Shown here: one piece after another, positions 10,113-19,177 of the stretch | How the letters are laid out: the number at the start of each line of letters is the position of its first letter | Position numbering within the stretch: the stretch's first letter is position 1 | Assembly (NCBI GenBank): GCA_036399015.1 | Contig: DASWNW010000085.1 | Coordinates: forward strand, 1-64,000 | Length of the DNA: 64,000 nucleotides | Source: QHVT01 sp036399015 | GTDB taxonomy: Bacteria; Acidobacteriota; Thermoanaerobaculia; Gp7-AA8 | Direction: 5' to 3' | Translations under genes and position numbers: made by a program | Notes under the pieces: generated by a model | Database searches by the model: none | What the model saw: the letters and a program-made list of their open reading frames with translations, nothing else | Told to the model about the DNA's origin: nothing

Positions 10113-10208
10113 AATTGAAAATTGAAAATTGAAAATTGAAAGATCGGCGCCTCCGGCCCCGCCAGAGCCCTGTGCGATTTTTCAATTTTCCATTTTCAAT
10201 TTTCAATT
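10113..10208. repeat. Inverted heptamer-repeat hairpin, pilB/pilT gap
   Basis: The left arm (10113-10140) is four perfect copies of AATTGAA. The right arm (10181-10208) is four copies of TTCAATT with one substitution, exactly the reverse complement, around a 40-base GC-rich centre. The arms are strikingly AT-rich in otherwise GC-rich DNA. They nearly fill the gap between the pilB stop (10219) and the pilT start (10076). Confidence 0.9.
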
Positions 10209-10218
10209 TCGCCTCGCG

Positions 10219-11934
<1,716 letters not shown>

Positions 11935-12010
11935 ACGTGCTTTCTATGACTCCTGGGGACGATGGTGGAGGCCGGCTCGTCGGGTCACAACCGAGACGGC
12001 GAGTTTAACA

Positions 12011-12028
12011 CCCGTGCCGAGGCACGGG
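12011..12028. terminator. Hairpin between the heptose cluster and pilB
   Basis: CCCGTGCC-GA-GGCACGGG is a perfect 8-bp stem in the 122-base gap between the pilB start (11934) and the stop of the DUF3108 gene (12057). A modest T/A-rich stretch lies on the DUF3108 side, outside its 3' end. Possible terminator of the heptose operon. Confidence 0.4.
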
Positions 12029-12056
12029 GGCGGTTGCAGTTATTTTAATCGAAATG

Positions 12057-12830
12057 TCAACGTCGTGCAGGGGGAGCGACCGCCGCGGTCAGCGCCGGCG
12101 CCTCGATCGACGTCACGCCGCTCTGCACGCCATGCAGCGTGGCGGTGACGCTCCCGAACTTCACCTCGGTGCGGATGCGCACCGGGAGCCGGCGCTCGTC
12201 GTCCGAGTACCAGATGAACAGCCGCTCCTCGCGCATCACCCCCGCGTTCCTCATCTCCGGCTCGATGAGCACGCAGTTGAAGTTGCCGGCCGGGGTCTGC
12301 ACGACCTCCCGCCGGACGACCTTCGCATGCACGTCGTACAGCTTGAGGTCGGCGTAGAGGGTGAAGTCGTACGACTTGCCGGGCGTCAGGTCGAGCGTGC
12401 GGAGGTGGTAGATGACCGAGATCGGGTCGAGGACCGGCCGCGGCACCGGGAGCTTCCGGTAGTGCTTGCGCTTGCGGGTGGCGACGCCGTCTTCGATGAC
12501 GGTCGTCTCCTTCAGCTTGTTGCCCCGCTCGTTCAGGTCTTTGGTGATGCGAAGGGTGGAGAAGTCGTTCCGCGCCACGGTCGTCTCGATGTGATCGCGC
12601 ACCTTCACGAGGCGCCCCAACCCCCCGCCCGAGCGGGCGAAGGAGGTGATGCGGAAGGCGTTCTTCTTGTCTTCGCTCGGGGCGATGGTCATCCGGGCGG
12701 TGCCGCCGGTGACCTTCATCCAGGTGAGGGTGTAGTCGAGAGTCTCACCGTTGAGGAACGTTTCCTCGATCGGCGCCGGGGTGGTCGTAGCGATCTGCGC
12801 CGCGGCGAGAAGTGCCAGGATCACCTTCAA
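12057..12830 (-). CDS. DUF3108 periplasmic protein
   Basis: 257 residues with a signal peptide (about 1-17) and one DUF3108 domain. The segments GETLDYTLTWMKVTGGTARM, DPISVIYHLRTLDLTPGK and the closing WYSDDERRLPVRIRTEVKFGSVTA are characteristic. DUF3108 proteins are predicted beta-rich envelope proteins of unproven function. The start overlaps the waaC stop (ATGA, 12827-12830), placing it as last gene of the LPS-heptose operon, so an envelope role is likely. Confidence 0.8.
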   Translation of the reverse strand: MKVILALLAAAQIATTTPAPIEETFLNGETLDYTLTWMKVTGGTARMTIAPSEDKKNAFRITSFARSGGGLGRLVKVRDHIETTVARNDFSTLRITKDLNERGNKLKETTVIEDGVATRKRKHYRKLPVPRPVLDPISVIYHLRTLDLTPGKSYDFTLYADLKLYDVHAKVVRREVVQTPAGNFNCVLIEPEMRNAGVMREERLFIWYSDDERRLPVRIRTEVKFGSVTATLHGVQSGVTSIEAPALTAAVAPPARR

Positions 12831-13738
12831 GAGGAGATCCTTTCCAGGATCGTCATGACTTCTTCAACAGTAATGGAGGCCATCCATTTCGTCGTGCGGT
12901 AGCGGTCGACGCAATGGTCGAGCTGGCCATACGGTCCGTTGCGGCGCGGATCGGTCGGTCCGTAGAGGCCAATGACCTTCGTTCCGAGGGCGGCAGCGAG
13001 GTGTAACGGTCCGGTGTCGCCTCCGATCACGACCCTCGCCTGCTGGAGGATGAACGCCAGCTCGCGAAGGTTTGTCGGAGGAGCCACGGGCGCGCCGGTC
13101 GCCTCGGCCAGCTCCCGTTCACCCGGTCCCCAGACCGCCAGCGCGTCGTCCCCGACATGGCGGGCCAGCTCGCGGAAACGCTCGATCGGCCACAGCTTGT
13201 TCGGCTTACCGGCGCCGGGGAGGAAGACGATTTTGCCGGTGAACGCGTCGAGGCCGGTGTTCTCGGGGAAGCGTTGCCAGTTGCCGGTTGCCGGTTGCCA
13301 GGAGGCGTTGGCGGACTGCGCCAGCGCGACGTTCTGCTCGATCACGTGCTTCGTGGTGTCGACGTGCACCTTGCGGTTGGTGAAGAGGAGCGCCGGCTTT
13401 TCGCGGATGGCGTGGCGGTCGAAGCCGACGCGGCTCTTTGCGCCGGCCACGACGCCGAGCGCGGCGCTCTTCACCAGGCCCTGAAAATCAATGGAAACGT
13501 TCGCGCCGCGCATCGCCCGGACGGCGGCGGCCATGTCGCCGCGCGACGCAAGCAGCGACTTGCCCCACTTCTTGTAGCGGACCGGGATGGCCTCGACGCC
13601 AGCTACGATTTCCACCAGCTCGCGGTACGGTGCCTCCACCACCCACTGCACGTGCGCGTCGCGCAGGCCGGCGACGGCGGGAATGGTGTGAATCACGTCG
13701 CCGAGGGCCGAGAGGCGCAGGACGAGGAGGCGCGTCAT
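12827..13738 (-). CDS. waaC: LPS heptosyltransferase I (WaaC-like, GT9)
   Basis: 303-residue GT9 enzyme expected to transfer heptose from ADP-heptose onto Kdo-lipid A. Seen: LRLSALGDVIHTIPAV at the N-terminus, SIDFQGLVKSA, RVGF, then the C-terminal nucleotide-binding IGGDTGPLHLAAALG and GLYGPTDPRRNGPYG. It overlaps rfaE2 upstream (ATGA, 13735-13738) and DUF3108 downstream. Residues about 147-156, in the linker between the two Rossmann domains, are encoded by four 7-bp direct repeats (13273-13300), an apparent in-frame insertion. WaaF is the alternative specificity; context with rfaE genes supports a heptosyltransferase either way. Confidence 0.85.
   Translation of the reverse strand: MTRLLVLRLSALGDVIHTIPAVAGLRDAHVQWVVEAPYRELVEIVAGVEAIPVRYKKWGKSLLASRGDMAAAVRAMRGANVSIDFQGLVKSAALGVVAGAKSRVGFDRHAIREKPALLFTNRKVHVDTTKHVIEQNVALAQSANASWQPATGNWQRFPENTGLDAFTGKIVFLPGAGKPNKLWPIERFRELARHVGDDALAVWGPGERELAEATGAPVAPPTNLRELAFILQQARVVIGGDTGPLHLAAALGTKVIGLYGPTDPRRNGPYGQLDHCVDRYRTTKWMASITVEEVMTILERISS
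13273..13300. repeat. Four 7-bp repeats inside waaC
   Basis: GTTGCCA, GTTGCCG, GTTGCCG, GTTGCCA in direct tandem, 28 bases, with no facing arm seen nearby. They encode the WQPATGNWQ segment of WaaC in the interdomain linker. The unit has the same GTTGNC (S-AAC on the other strand) form as the paired arrays between genes. Confidence 0.85.
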
Positions 13739-14208
13739 CGCGCCTTCATCTTTTCGAGCACGGAGGTCGTGGAGTGGTCCTTCGGATCACCCACGATCGC
13801 CACCTTGCCGCCGTACGCCTTCACGATCTCCGCCTCGGGGACGGAGTCGGCGGTGTAGTCGGTTCCCTTGCACTGAAAGTCGGGCCGGAGCTCCTGCAGC
13901 AGACGCGCCGGGCTCTTCTCATCGAACACGGTGACGTAGCCGACTCCACGGATCGCGGCGATCAGCTCCGCCCGCTCGACCGCCGGCATCACCGGCCTTC
14001 CCTCCCCTTTGAGCTGGCGCGTCGAGTCGTCGCCATTGACCCCGACGACCAGCACGTCCGCGACCCGCGAGGCGTCCTGCAGATAGCGGACGTGGCCGAC
14101 GTGCAGGATGTCGAAGACGCCGTTCGCGAAGGCGATCGTTTTCCCGCTGCTGCGCTCCGTGGCAAGCACCTCGGCGAGTTCGCGGGCGGTGAGGATGGGG
14201 GCGTTCAT
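13735..14208 (-). CDS. rfaE2: Heptose 1-phosphate adenylyltransferase
   Basis: 157-residue nucleotidyltransferase that makes ADP-heptose from D-glycero-beta-D-manno-heptose 1-phosphate and ATP; equivalent to the C-terminal half of HldE. The nucleotidyltransferase motif GVFDILHVGHVRYL (HxGH) and the late KDHSTTSVL motif are present. The start at 14208 begins MNAPILTARELAEVL, the family N-terminus. An upstream in-frame ATG (14295) would add 29 residues encoded wholly by the heptamer repeats at 14213-14297 and is rejected. With rfaE1 just upstream it gives the split form of HldE. Confidence 0.9.
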   Translation of the reverse strand: MNAPILTARELAEVLATERSSGKTIAFANGVFDILHVGHVRYLQDASRVADVLVVGVNGDDSTRQLKGEGRPVMPAVERAELIAAIRGVGYVTVFDEKSPARLLQELRPDFQCKGTDYTADSVPEAEIVKAYGGKVAIVGDPKDHSTTSVLEKMKAR

Positions 14209-14212
14209 GCGC

Positions 14213-14297
14213 GTTATCGGTTGTCGGTGGTCGGTTGTCAGGGATTCGTCCTTCAAGCGATGCCGCCCGGACAACAGACAACCGACAACTGACAACT
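14213..14297. repeat. Inverted heptamer-repeat hairpin, rfaE1/rfaE2 gap
   Basis: The left arm (14213-14240) is four heptamers of GTTGTCG type (two with one change). The right arm (14270-14297) is four of GACAACN type. The arms are reverse complements around a 29-base centre. The right arm runs into the rfaE1 stop codon (14296-14298), and the left arm ends four bases before the rfaE2 start. It therefore occupies essentially the whole intergenic gap. Confidence 0.9.
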
Positions 14298-15312
14298 ATT
14301 CATTCAGTTCCTCGTCCCTCTCGATCGCATGGGCCAGCTCGTCGTTCGAGACGGTCGCGGTGCCCATCTTCATGACCACGATGCCGCCGGCGTAGTTGGC
14401 GAGCTTCGCCGCCTCCGCGAACGACGCCTGCGCCGCGAGGGCGAGCGTGAATGTGGCGATGACGGTGTCGCCGGCGCCGGTGACGTCGGCGACTTCGTCG
14501 GTTCCGTACACCGGGATGAGGAGCGGCTCGCCGGCGTCGCGCTCGAGGAGCGCCATCCCGCGGCTGCCGCGCGTGATGAGCACGGCCTCGGAGTCGAGCC
14601 CCTGCTGCAGCGTCAGCGCGACCTCGCCGATCTTCTGCTCCTCCCCGTTCCAGAGCGACGTCCCGGCGGCGGCAGCGGCTTCCTCCTCGTTGGGCGTGGC
14701 AGCGGTGACGCCGGAGTAGTCGAGGAGGTCGTAGCGGGAGTCGAGCGTGACCGGCTTCCCGTGCGCGAATTGCGTGAGGACCGACGCGATCTGCGGCCGG
14801 ACGATCCCGTAGCCGTAGTCGCTGATGAGCGCCGCGTGGCACATCCCGATGGCGTCGCGGAGCACGCTGCGGAAGCGCTCCTCCTCCTCGGGTGCGATCT
14901 CGAACTTGTCCTCGATGTCGTAGCGGACGATCTGCTGCCGCCGCGCGTGAGGCATGCCGCCGAGGATGCGGACCTTCGTCGGCGTGGCATAGCGGCTCGC
15001 GCGGAGGATGCCGCCGCAGTCGATGCCGTGGTTGGAGAGCCGTTCGAGGAGTGTCTCGGCCGCAACGTCGGAGCCGAGGACGGAGACCGGGACCGGCAGT
15101 CCGCCGAGGGAGGCGATGTTGGCGATGGCGTTTCCGGCTCCGCCGAGGAGGATGTCGTCTTTGTACTGCCGGAGGATCAGCACCGGCGCCTCGCGCGAGA
15201 TCCGCTTCGGCGTGCCGTAGATGAAGCGGTCCGCTACGATGTCGCCGTAGACGACGACCAGCTTCCCCTTCATCGCTTCCGTGAGCTGCAACAGGCGGGA
15301 GCGACTGAACAC
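14296..15312 (-). CDS. rfaE1: D-glycero-beta-D-manno-heptose-7-phosphate kinase
   Basis: PfkB-family sugar kinase (338 residues from GTG 15312), equivalent to the N-terminal half of HldE; makes heptose 1,7-bisphosphate for ADP-heptose. Seen: VVVYGDIVADRFIYGTPKRIS, EAPVLILR, LGGAGNAIANIASLGG, KVRILG, and the PfkB signature DVTGAGDTVIATFTLAL with the catalytic Asp. An upstream ATG (15351) would add a tail encoded by the neighbouring heptamer repeats and is disfavoured; ATG 15273 is possible but would cut a helix the family usually has. First gene of the rfaE1-rfaE2-waaC-DUF3108 run. Confidence 0.88.
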   Translation of the reverse strand: MFSRSRLLQLTEAMKGKLVVVYGDIVADRFIYGTPKRISREAPVLILRQYKDDILLGGAGNAIANIASLGGLPVPVSVLGSDVAAETLLERLSNHGIDCGGILRASRYATPTKVRILGGMPHARRQQIVRYDIEDKFEIAPEEEERFRSVLRDAIGMCHAALISDYGYGIVRPQIASVLTQFAHGKPVTLDSRYDLLDYSGVTAATPNEEEAAAAAGTSLWNGEEQKIGEVALTLQQGLDSEAVLITRGSRGMALLERDAGEPLLIPVYGTDEVADVTGAGDTVIATFTLALAAQASFAEAAKLANYAGGIVVMKMGTATVSNDELAHAIERDEELNE

Positions 15313-15324
15313 GGGGGGACTATA

Positions 15325-15552
15325 GAACAGGGAACGATGAACGCGGAACACGGAACGAAGCGCCCGGTCGAGGGGGAAGACTTTTACAAGGAGGGGCCCT
15401 ACATCGTGTTCACGGAGAAGTTCCTGCGCGAGCGCGGCTACTGCTGCGAGTCAGGTTGCCGCCACTGCCCGTACGGATTTCGCAAGGACCAGCGGAGCGA
15501 CGGCCCTACGGGGTAGCCGTTCCGTGTTCCGTGTTCCTCGTTCCGTGTTCCG
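15325..15552. repeat. Inverted heptamer arrays flanking the DUF5522 gene
   Basis: The left arm (15325-15359) is five heptamers starting GAAC. The right arm (15518-15552) is five heptamers of form YGTTCCK, the reverse complement. Each arm is 35 bases and 158 bases lie between them. The left arm encodes the first residues of the DUF5522 gene (15337); the right arm encodes the last residues of CheW on the opposite strand. Confidence 0.9.
15337..15516 (+). CDS. DUF5522 small cysteine-rich protein
   Basis: A 59-residue protein with GEDFYKEGPYIVFTEKF followed by RGYCCESGCRHCPYGF. The CC-x3-C-x2-CPYG pattern is the DUF5522 signature; the cysteines and histidine suggest a metal site, but the function is unknown. 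The ATG and first eight codons lie in the left heptamer array. The gene is bracketed by inverted arrays at 15325 and 15518, and its 3' end overlaps the convergent cheW by 11 bases. It is the only plus-strand gene between rfaE1 and cheW. Confidence 0.78.
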   Translation: MNAEHGTKRPVEGEDFYKEGPYIVFTEKFLRERGYCCESGCRHCPYGFRKDQRSDGPTG

Positions 15553-16012
15553 ATAGATCCGCGTCCCTGAGCTCGAGCTTCTCGTCCCCGGTCAAGACGT
15601 TCTCGACGTCGATGAGCAGGTAGATCTCCTCGCCGTGCGGCACGACGCCGATCAGTAGCTCGCCGCGGATGCCGCGCACGAGCGGCGGCGGCGGGAGGAA
15701 GGAGTCGCTGGAGACGGTCACGATGCGGCGCACCTCGTCGACCTTGAAGCCGATCACTCCGGCGGAGGTGTGCGTGATGAGGATCAGCGGCTGCGGCGCC
15801 TTCTCCATACGCGGGTAGAGCCGGACGCGGAGGTCGATCACCGGCACGACCTCGTTGCGCAGCACGATGATGCCCTCGACGAACGCGGGCGCGGTGGGCA
15901 CGGACGTCGTGCCGGTGTAGGGCACGATCTGGCGGACGGCCATGATGTCGAGGACGAACGTCTCCGGACCGACGCGGAACGTGATCAGCCGGAGGGCGTC
16001 GCCGTCGCTCAT
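15506..16012 (-). CDS. cheW: CheW-type chemotaxis adaptor
   Basis: 168-residue CheW domain that bridges chemoreceptors to a CheA kinase. Seen: LITFRVGPETFVLDIMAVRQIVP, a GIIVLRNEVVPVIDLRVRL core, GVIGFKVDEVRRIV and LIGVVPHGEEIYLLIDVENVL. The last dozen or so residues (SEHGTRNTEHGTATP) are encoded by the heptamer array at 15518-15552 and are not part of the fold. The start overlaps the MCP stop (ATGA, 16009-16012). No cheA, cheR or cheB is in the window. Confidence 0.9.
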   Translation of the reverse strand: MSDGDALRLITFRVGPETFVLDIMAVRQIVPYTGTTSVPTAPAFVEGIIVLRNEVVPVIDLRVRLYPRMEKAPQPLILITHTSAGVIGFKVDEVRRIVTVSSDSFLPPPPLVRGIRGELLIGVVPHGEEIYLLIDVENVLTGDEKLELRDADLSEHGTRNTEHGTATP

Positions 16013-18096
16013 CCCCTGACCCGGAACTTGCGCACTTCGTCGTCGAAGCCGCGGATGGCGTCGTTGAGCAGCGTCAGCGCGTTGTTCATGTCGCTGGCGG
16101 TGGAGCGGTTTCCGTCGGCGATCGCGCGCACCTGCTGCATCGTGGCCACGATCTTCTCGCTCTCCGCCGACTGGTTCGCGGCGACCTGGAAGATCTCGTG
16201 GATCATCTCGATCATCCGCTCCGCGGCCGAGGAGATCATCGCGGAGCCCGACTTCTGCTCGATCATCGCCTGGCGCACGTACTTCGTGACCTCGCGCATC
16301 GACTCGATGGCGCGCAGGATGTGATTCGACCCCTGCGCCTGCTGCCCGGTGGCGGAGTTGATCTGGCCCACCATCGCCTGCAGGCGGTCGACGGCACGGG
16401 TGACCGACTCGCTGCCGACGGCCTGCTCGCGCGTGGCGGCCGCGATCTCCTTGCCCATGCTCGACGACTTGGCCGCCGACTCGAGAATGTTGTTGAGCGC
16501 CTTCCCCGCCTCGTGCGACAGCGCGACGCCGTTCTCCACCAGCGAGGAGCCGGCGGACGTCGCCTGGAGTGCGTTGTCGACTTCGTCCTGCACGCCGCGG
16601 ATCAGGTTCGCGATGTCGCGCGTGGAGGTGGCGGTGCGCTCGGAAAGCTCGCGGATCTCCGCGGCGACGACCGAGAAGCCTTTCCCATGCTCCCCCGCCT
16701 GCGCCGCGAGGATGGCGGCGTTCAACGCGAGGAGGTTCGTCTGCTCGGCCACGTCTTCGATGACGTTGAGGATCTTGCCGATAGCGACGGAGCGCTCGCC
16801 GAGGCGACCGACGACGGAGTTCGCCTCGATGACCGACTGGCGAATCTGCTCCATTCCCTCGATAGTCTCGCGCACCGCGCGCATCCCCGATTCCGCCGCG
16901 TCGGCCACCGCCACCGCGAGGTCGTACGAGCGGGCGGCGTTCGCCTCGACCTGCGCGATCGACGCCGACATCTCGACCATGGATGAGGACGTGTCGGTGA
17001 CGAAGTTCGTCAGGTACGACGCGTTCTGGTCGACCTCGTTGATGGAGGAGACCATCTGGTTGGTGGCCGAGGCGGTGTCCTCGACCGAGCTCCAGAGCGT
17101 GTCGGTGTGGCGGCTCACCTCTTCCATCGAGGCCACCATTTGCAGCATCGACGAAGACGTCTCCTCGGAGGACGCGGAGAGTGCCTCGACGTTGTCGGTG
17201 ATCTTCCGGACGCCGTTGTTGAGCTGGTCGATCGAGTTGTAGGTTTCGTCGATGATCGCGCGTTGCTCGTCGACGCGGTTGATGACGAGTTGCGAGCGCG
17301 ACTCCACCGTTTCGACGACGGACTTCAGCTTCGCCTGCGACTGCACGAGGTTCCGCACCGTCCGCTCGAGGTGCTGCGCCATCGCGTTGAACGCCTCGCC
17401 GAGGGTGCCGATCTCGTCGCCCGTGGCGACGTTCGCGCGCTGGGTGAGGTCGCCCTTCGAGATCTGCCGCGCGGTGTTCACCAGCGCCAGGATCGGCTGG
17501 ATGAGGAGGCGCGAGCCGTACCAGGCGGCGAGCGTCGCCAGCGCGAGGATGAGCGCCGTGACGCCGAGGTTCCAGTTGCGGAGCGCGCGGACGGCGTCGT
17601 CCGCCTGCGACTCGTTGAGCAGGAGCCGAAAGTAGCCTTTCGGCGTCGCGTCCGGCTTCGCGGCGTCGTCCCTGTTCTCATAGAAGGGGACGGTGTAGAC
17701 GTGGAGGTCGTCGCCCGTCCGCTCGCCGTGCTCGCGCTGCAGCCGCCGGTTCGCGAGCGGCCCCGGCACCTGCGGCGACGTGGCGGCGATGACCTTGCCG
17801 GTGCCATCGAGGAACTCGGCATAGGCGACGGAGCTGTTCTTCGCCAGGGACGTGACGATGCCTTTGAGGTCGTCCGTCAGGCCGAAGATGACGTAGTAGC
17901 CGGCGGTCGCCTCGATCGACTGCGCGATCGCCTCCCCCTGCTCGACGGTCTGCCGGATCATCGCGCGACGCACGAGGTACTGCTGCACCGCGAGGAGGAC
18001 CAAGGCGACGACGACCGTGGGCAGGGCGAATGCGAGCACGAACTTCGAGCGAAGCCCGAACCGCACGGCGCTTTCCTTCTGTTCACCGACCAGCAT
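16009..18096 (-). CDS. Methyl-accepting chemotaxis protein
   Basis: About 695 residues. A first membrane segment (about 17-38), a roughly 135-residue periplasmic sensor region, a second segment (about 180-200), a HAMP domain (ILALVNTARQISKGDLTQRA), and a long signalling coiled coil follow. The hairpin tip is recognisable (EDVAEQTNLLALNAAILAAQ, then AGEHGKGFSVVAAEIREL), with Leu in place of the usual Glu of NAAIEAA. It is coupled to cheW. ATG 18096 was chosen; GTG 18066 has a better ribosome site (AAGGA seven bases upstream) and would remove ten residues. It is divergent from the FHA gene across a mirrored promoter. Confidence 0.88.
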   Translation of the reverse strand: MLVGEQKESAVRFGLRSKFVLAFALPTVVVALVLLAVQQYLVRRAMIRQTVEQGEAIAQSIEATAGYYVIFGLTDDLKGIVTSLAKNSSVAYAEFLDGTGKVIAATSPQVPGPLANRRLQREHGERTGDDLHVYTVPFYENRDDAAKPDATPKGYFRLLLNESQADDAVRALRNWNLGVTALILALATLAAWYGSRLLIQPILALVNTARQISKGDLTQRANVATGDEIGTLGEAFNAMAQHLERTVRNLVQSQAKLKSVVETVESRSQLVINRVDEQRAIIDETYNSIDQLNNGVRKITDNVEALSASSEETSSSMLQMVASMEEVSRHTDTLWSSVEDTASATNQMVSSINEVDQNASYLTNFVTDTSSSMVEMSASIAQVEANAARSYDLAVAVADAAESGMRAVRETIEGMEQIRQSVIEANSVVGRLGERSVAIGKILNVIEDVAEQTNLLALNAAILAAQAGEHGKGFSVVAAEIRELSERTATSTRDIANLIRGVQDEVDNALQATSAGSSLVENGVALSHEAGKALNNILESAAKSSSMGKEIAAATREQAVGSESVTRAVDRLQAMVGQINSATGQQAQGSNHILRAIESMREVTKYVRQAMIEQKSGSAMISSAAERMIEMIHEIFQVAANQSAESEKIVATMQQVRAIADGNRSTASDMNNALTLLNDAIRGFDDEVRKFRVRG

Positions 18097-18106
18097 AGGG
18101 ACCGGG

Positions 18107-18142
18107 CGCGATGATAGCAGTTGAGCCGCTGCTATCATCGCG
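18107..18142. promoter_or_regulatory. Mirrored divergent promoter, MCP/FHA
   Basis: CGCGATGATAGCAG (18107-18120), 8 bases, then its exact reverse complement CTGCTATCATCGCG (18129-18142). Each arm, read outward, contains an extended -10 (TG-C-TATCAT). The FHA ATG (18146) lies seven bases past its -10; the MCP ATG (18096) lies fourteen past the other. The two genes therefore share a symmetric control site. Confidence 0.6.
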
Positions 18143-18145
18143 GCG

Positions 18146-19093
18146 ATGCCTCTCATTCGCTGCCCGAAGTGCGGGCAGGCATACGACGTCCCCGGCGTGA
18201 TCGCGGTCCGGCTGCCGAACTCGATCGCCACCTGCCAGTGCGGCGAATGGCTCTCCGGCAGCAAGGCGGCGGTGCTCGCGCGGCTGGTGGACGTGAACCA
18301 GATCCGGGAGGTCGACCTCAAGCCGTACCGCGTCGCGGAACCGGCGGAGCCGGCGCCGGCGCGTCACAGCGAGCCGATGCTGGCGGCGGCAAGACCACGC
18401 TCCGTGCGCATCGTGGCGCGCGGCGCGAAGGAGTCGCTCAACACGATCTTCACCATCCACGAGCATCCGCTCTGGATCGGCCGCAAGGGCTGTCACGTCG
18501 AGCTGGCGGAGGCGGAGCTGTCGATCCGCCACTGCTCGATCTCCGTCCGCGGCGACAAGCTGGTCATACGCGACGCCGACTCGCACATGGGGACGTTCCT
18601 GGACGGGCAACCGATCGACGAGGCCACGATCGAAGAAGGCGTGCACCTGCTGCGCGTCGGCACCGCGCTCGTCAGCGTCGAGCCGACCGACGAGCAGGGG
18701 GTGCCGGTGACGCCGATCGCGCTCGACACCGCGACGGTGGTCGACGAGTCGGCGCTCGCGGCGAAGATGCAGAGCATGCGCACCACGCAGCCGGCGGCGG
18801 CATCGCGGGTGGTGCTGATCTGCGTCGAGGGACCGCTCGTGGGGCAGGAGTTCGAGATTCCAAACGGCGGCCTGGTGGTCGGCCGCGAGGGGCACGTGCG
18901 CGTTCCGGACGAGTTCCTCTCCCGCCGGCACTTCGAGGTGGTGCGCGAAGAGGACGGCACCGTGCGCGTCCGCGATCTCGGGAGCCGCAACGGCACGTTC
19001 CTGAACACGCTTCCGGCGCGCAACACGAAGATCCACGCCGGGGACGAGATCCGCGCCGGCGTGAACCGGTTCAGGATCGAGCAGCGGGCGTAG
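18146..19093 (+). CDS. Double FHA-domain protein with N-terminal Cys motif
   Basis: 315 residues. The N-terminus (1-40) has CPKC and a later CQC pair, resembling a small zinc-binding ribbon. Two FHA phosphothreonine-binding domains follow. The first (about 92-185) has LWIGRKGCHVEL and DADSHMGTFLDGQ but lacks a clear RNG. The second (about 225-312) has the full set: LVVGREGHVRVPDEFLSRRH then DLGSRNGTFLN. FHA domains usually read Ser/Thr-kinase signals; no such kinase is in the window. The start is fixed by the promoter seven bases upstream. Confidence 0.85.
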   Translation: MPLIRCPKCGQAYDVPGVIAVRLPNSIATCQCGEWLSGSKAAVLARLVDVNQIREVDLKPYRVAEPAEPAPARHSEPMLAAARPRSVRIVARGAKESLNTIFTIHEHPLWIGRKGCHVELAEAELSIRHCSISVRGDKLVIRDADSHMGTFLDGQPIDEATIEEGVHLLRVGTALVSVEPTDEQGVPVTPIALDTATVVDESALAAKMQSMRTTQPAAASRVVLICVEGPLVGQEFEIPNGGLVVGREGHVRVPDEFLSRRHFEVVREEDGTVRVRDLGSRNGTFLNTLPARNTKIHAGDEIRAGVNRFRIEQRA

Positions 19094-19177
19094 CCGCCGG
19101 CCTCAACTTCCACGATTGGCGGTTGGTGGCGGCTGGCGTGCGACCTATACTGCGCGTCTCTCTCTCAGGACGACACC

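Noticed and set aside
14209..14295. 29-residue N-terminal extension of RfaE2 from ATG 14295
   Set aside because: It would be encoded almost wholly by the heptamer repeats and overlaps the rfaE1 stop; the family N-terminus begins at 14208.
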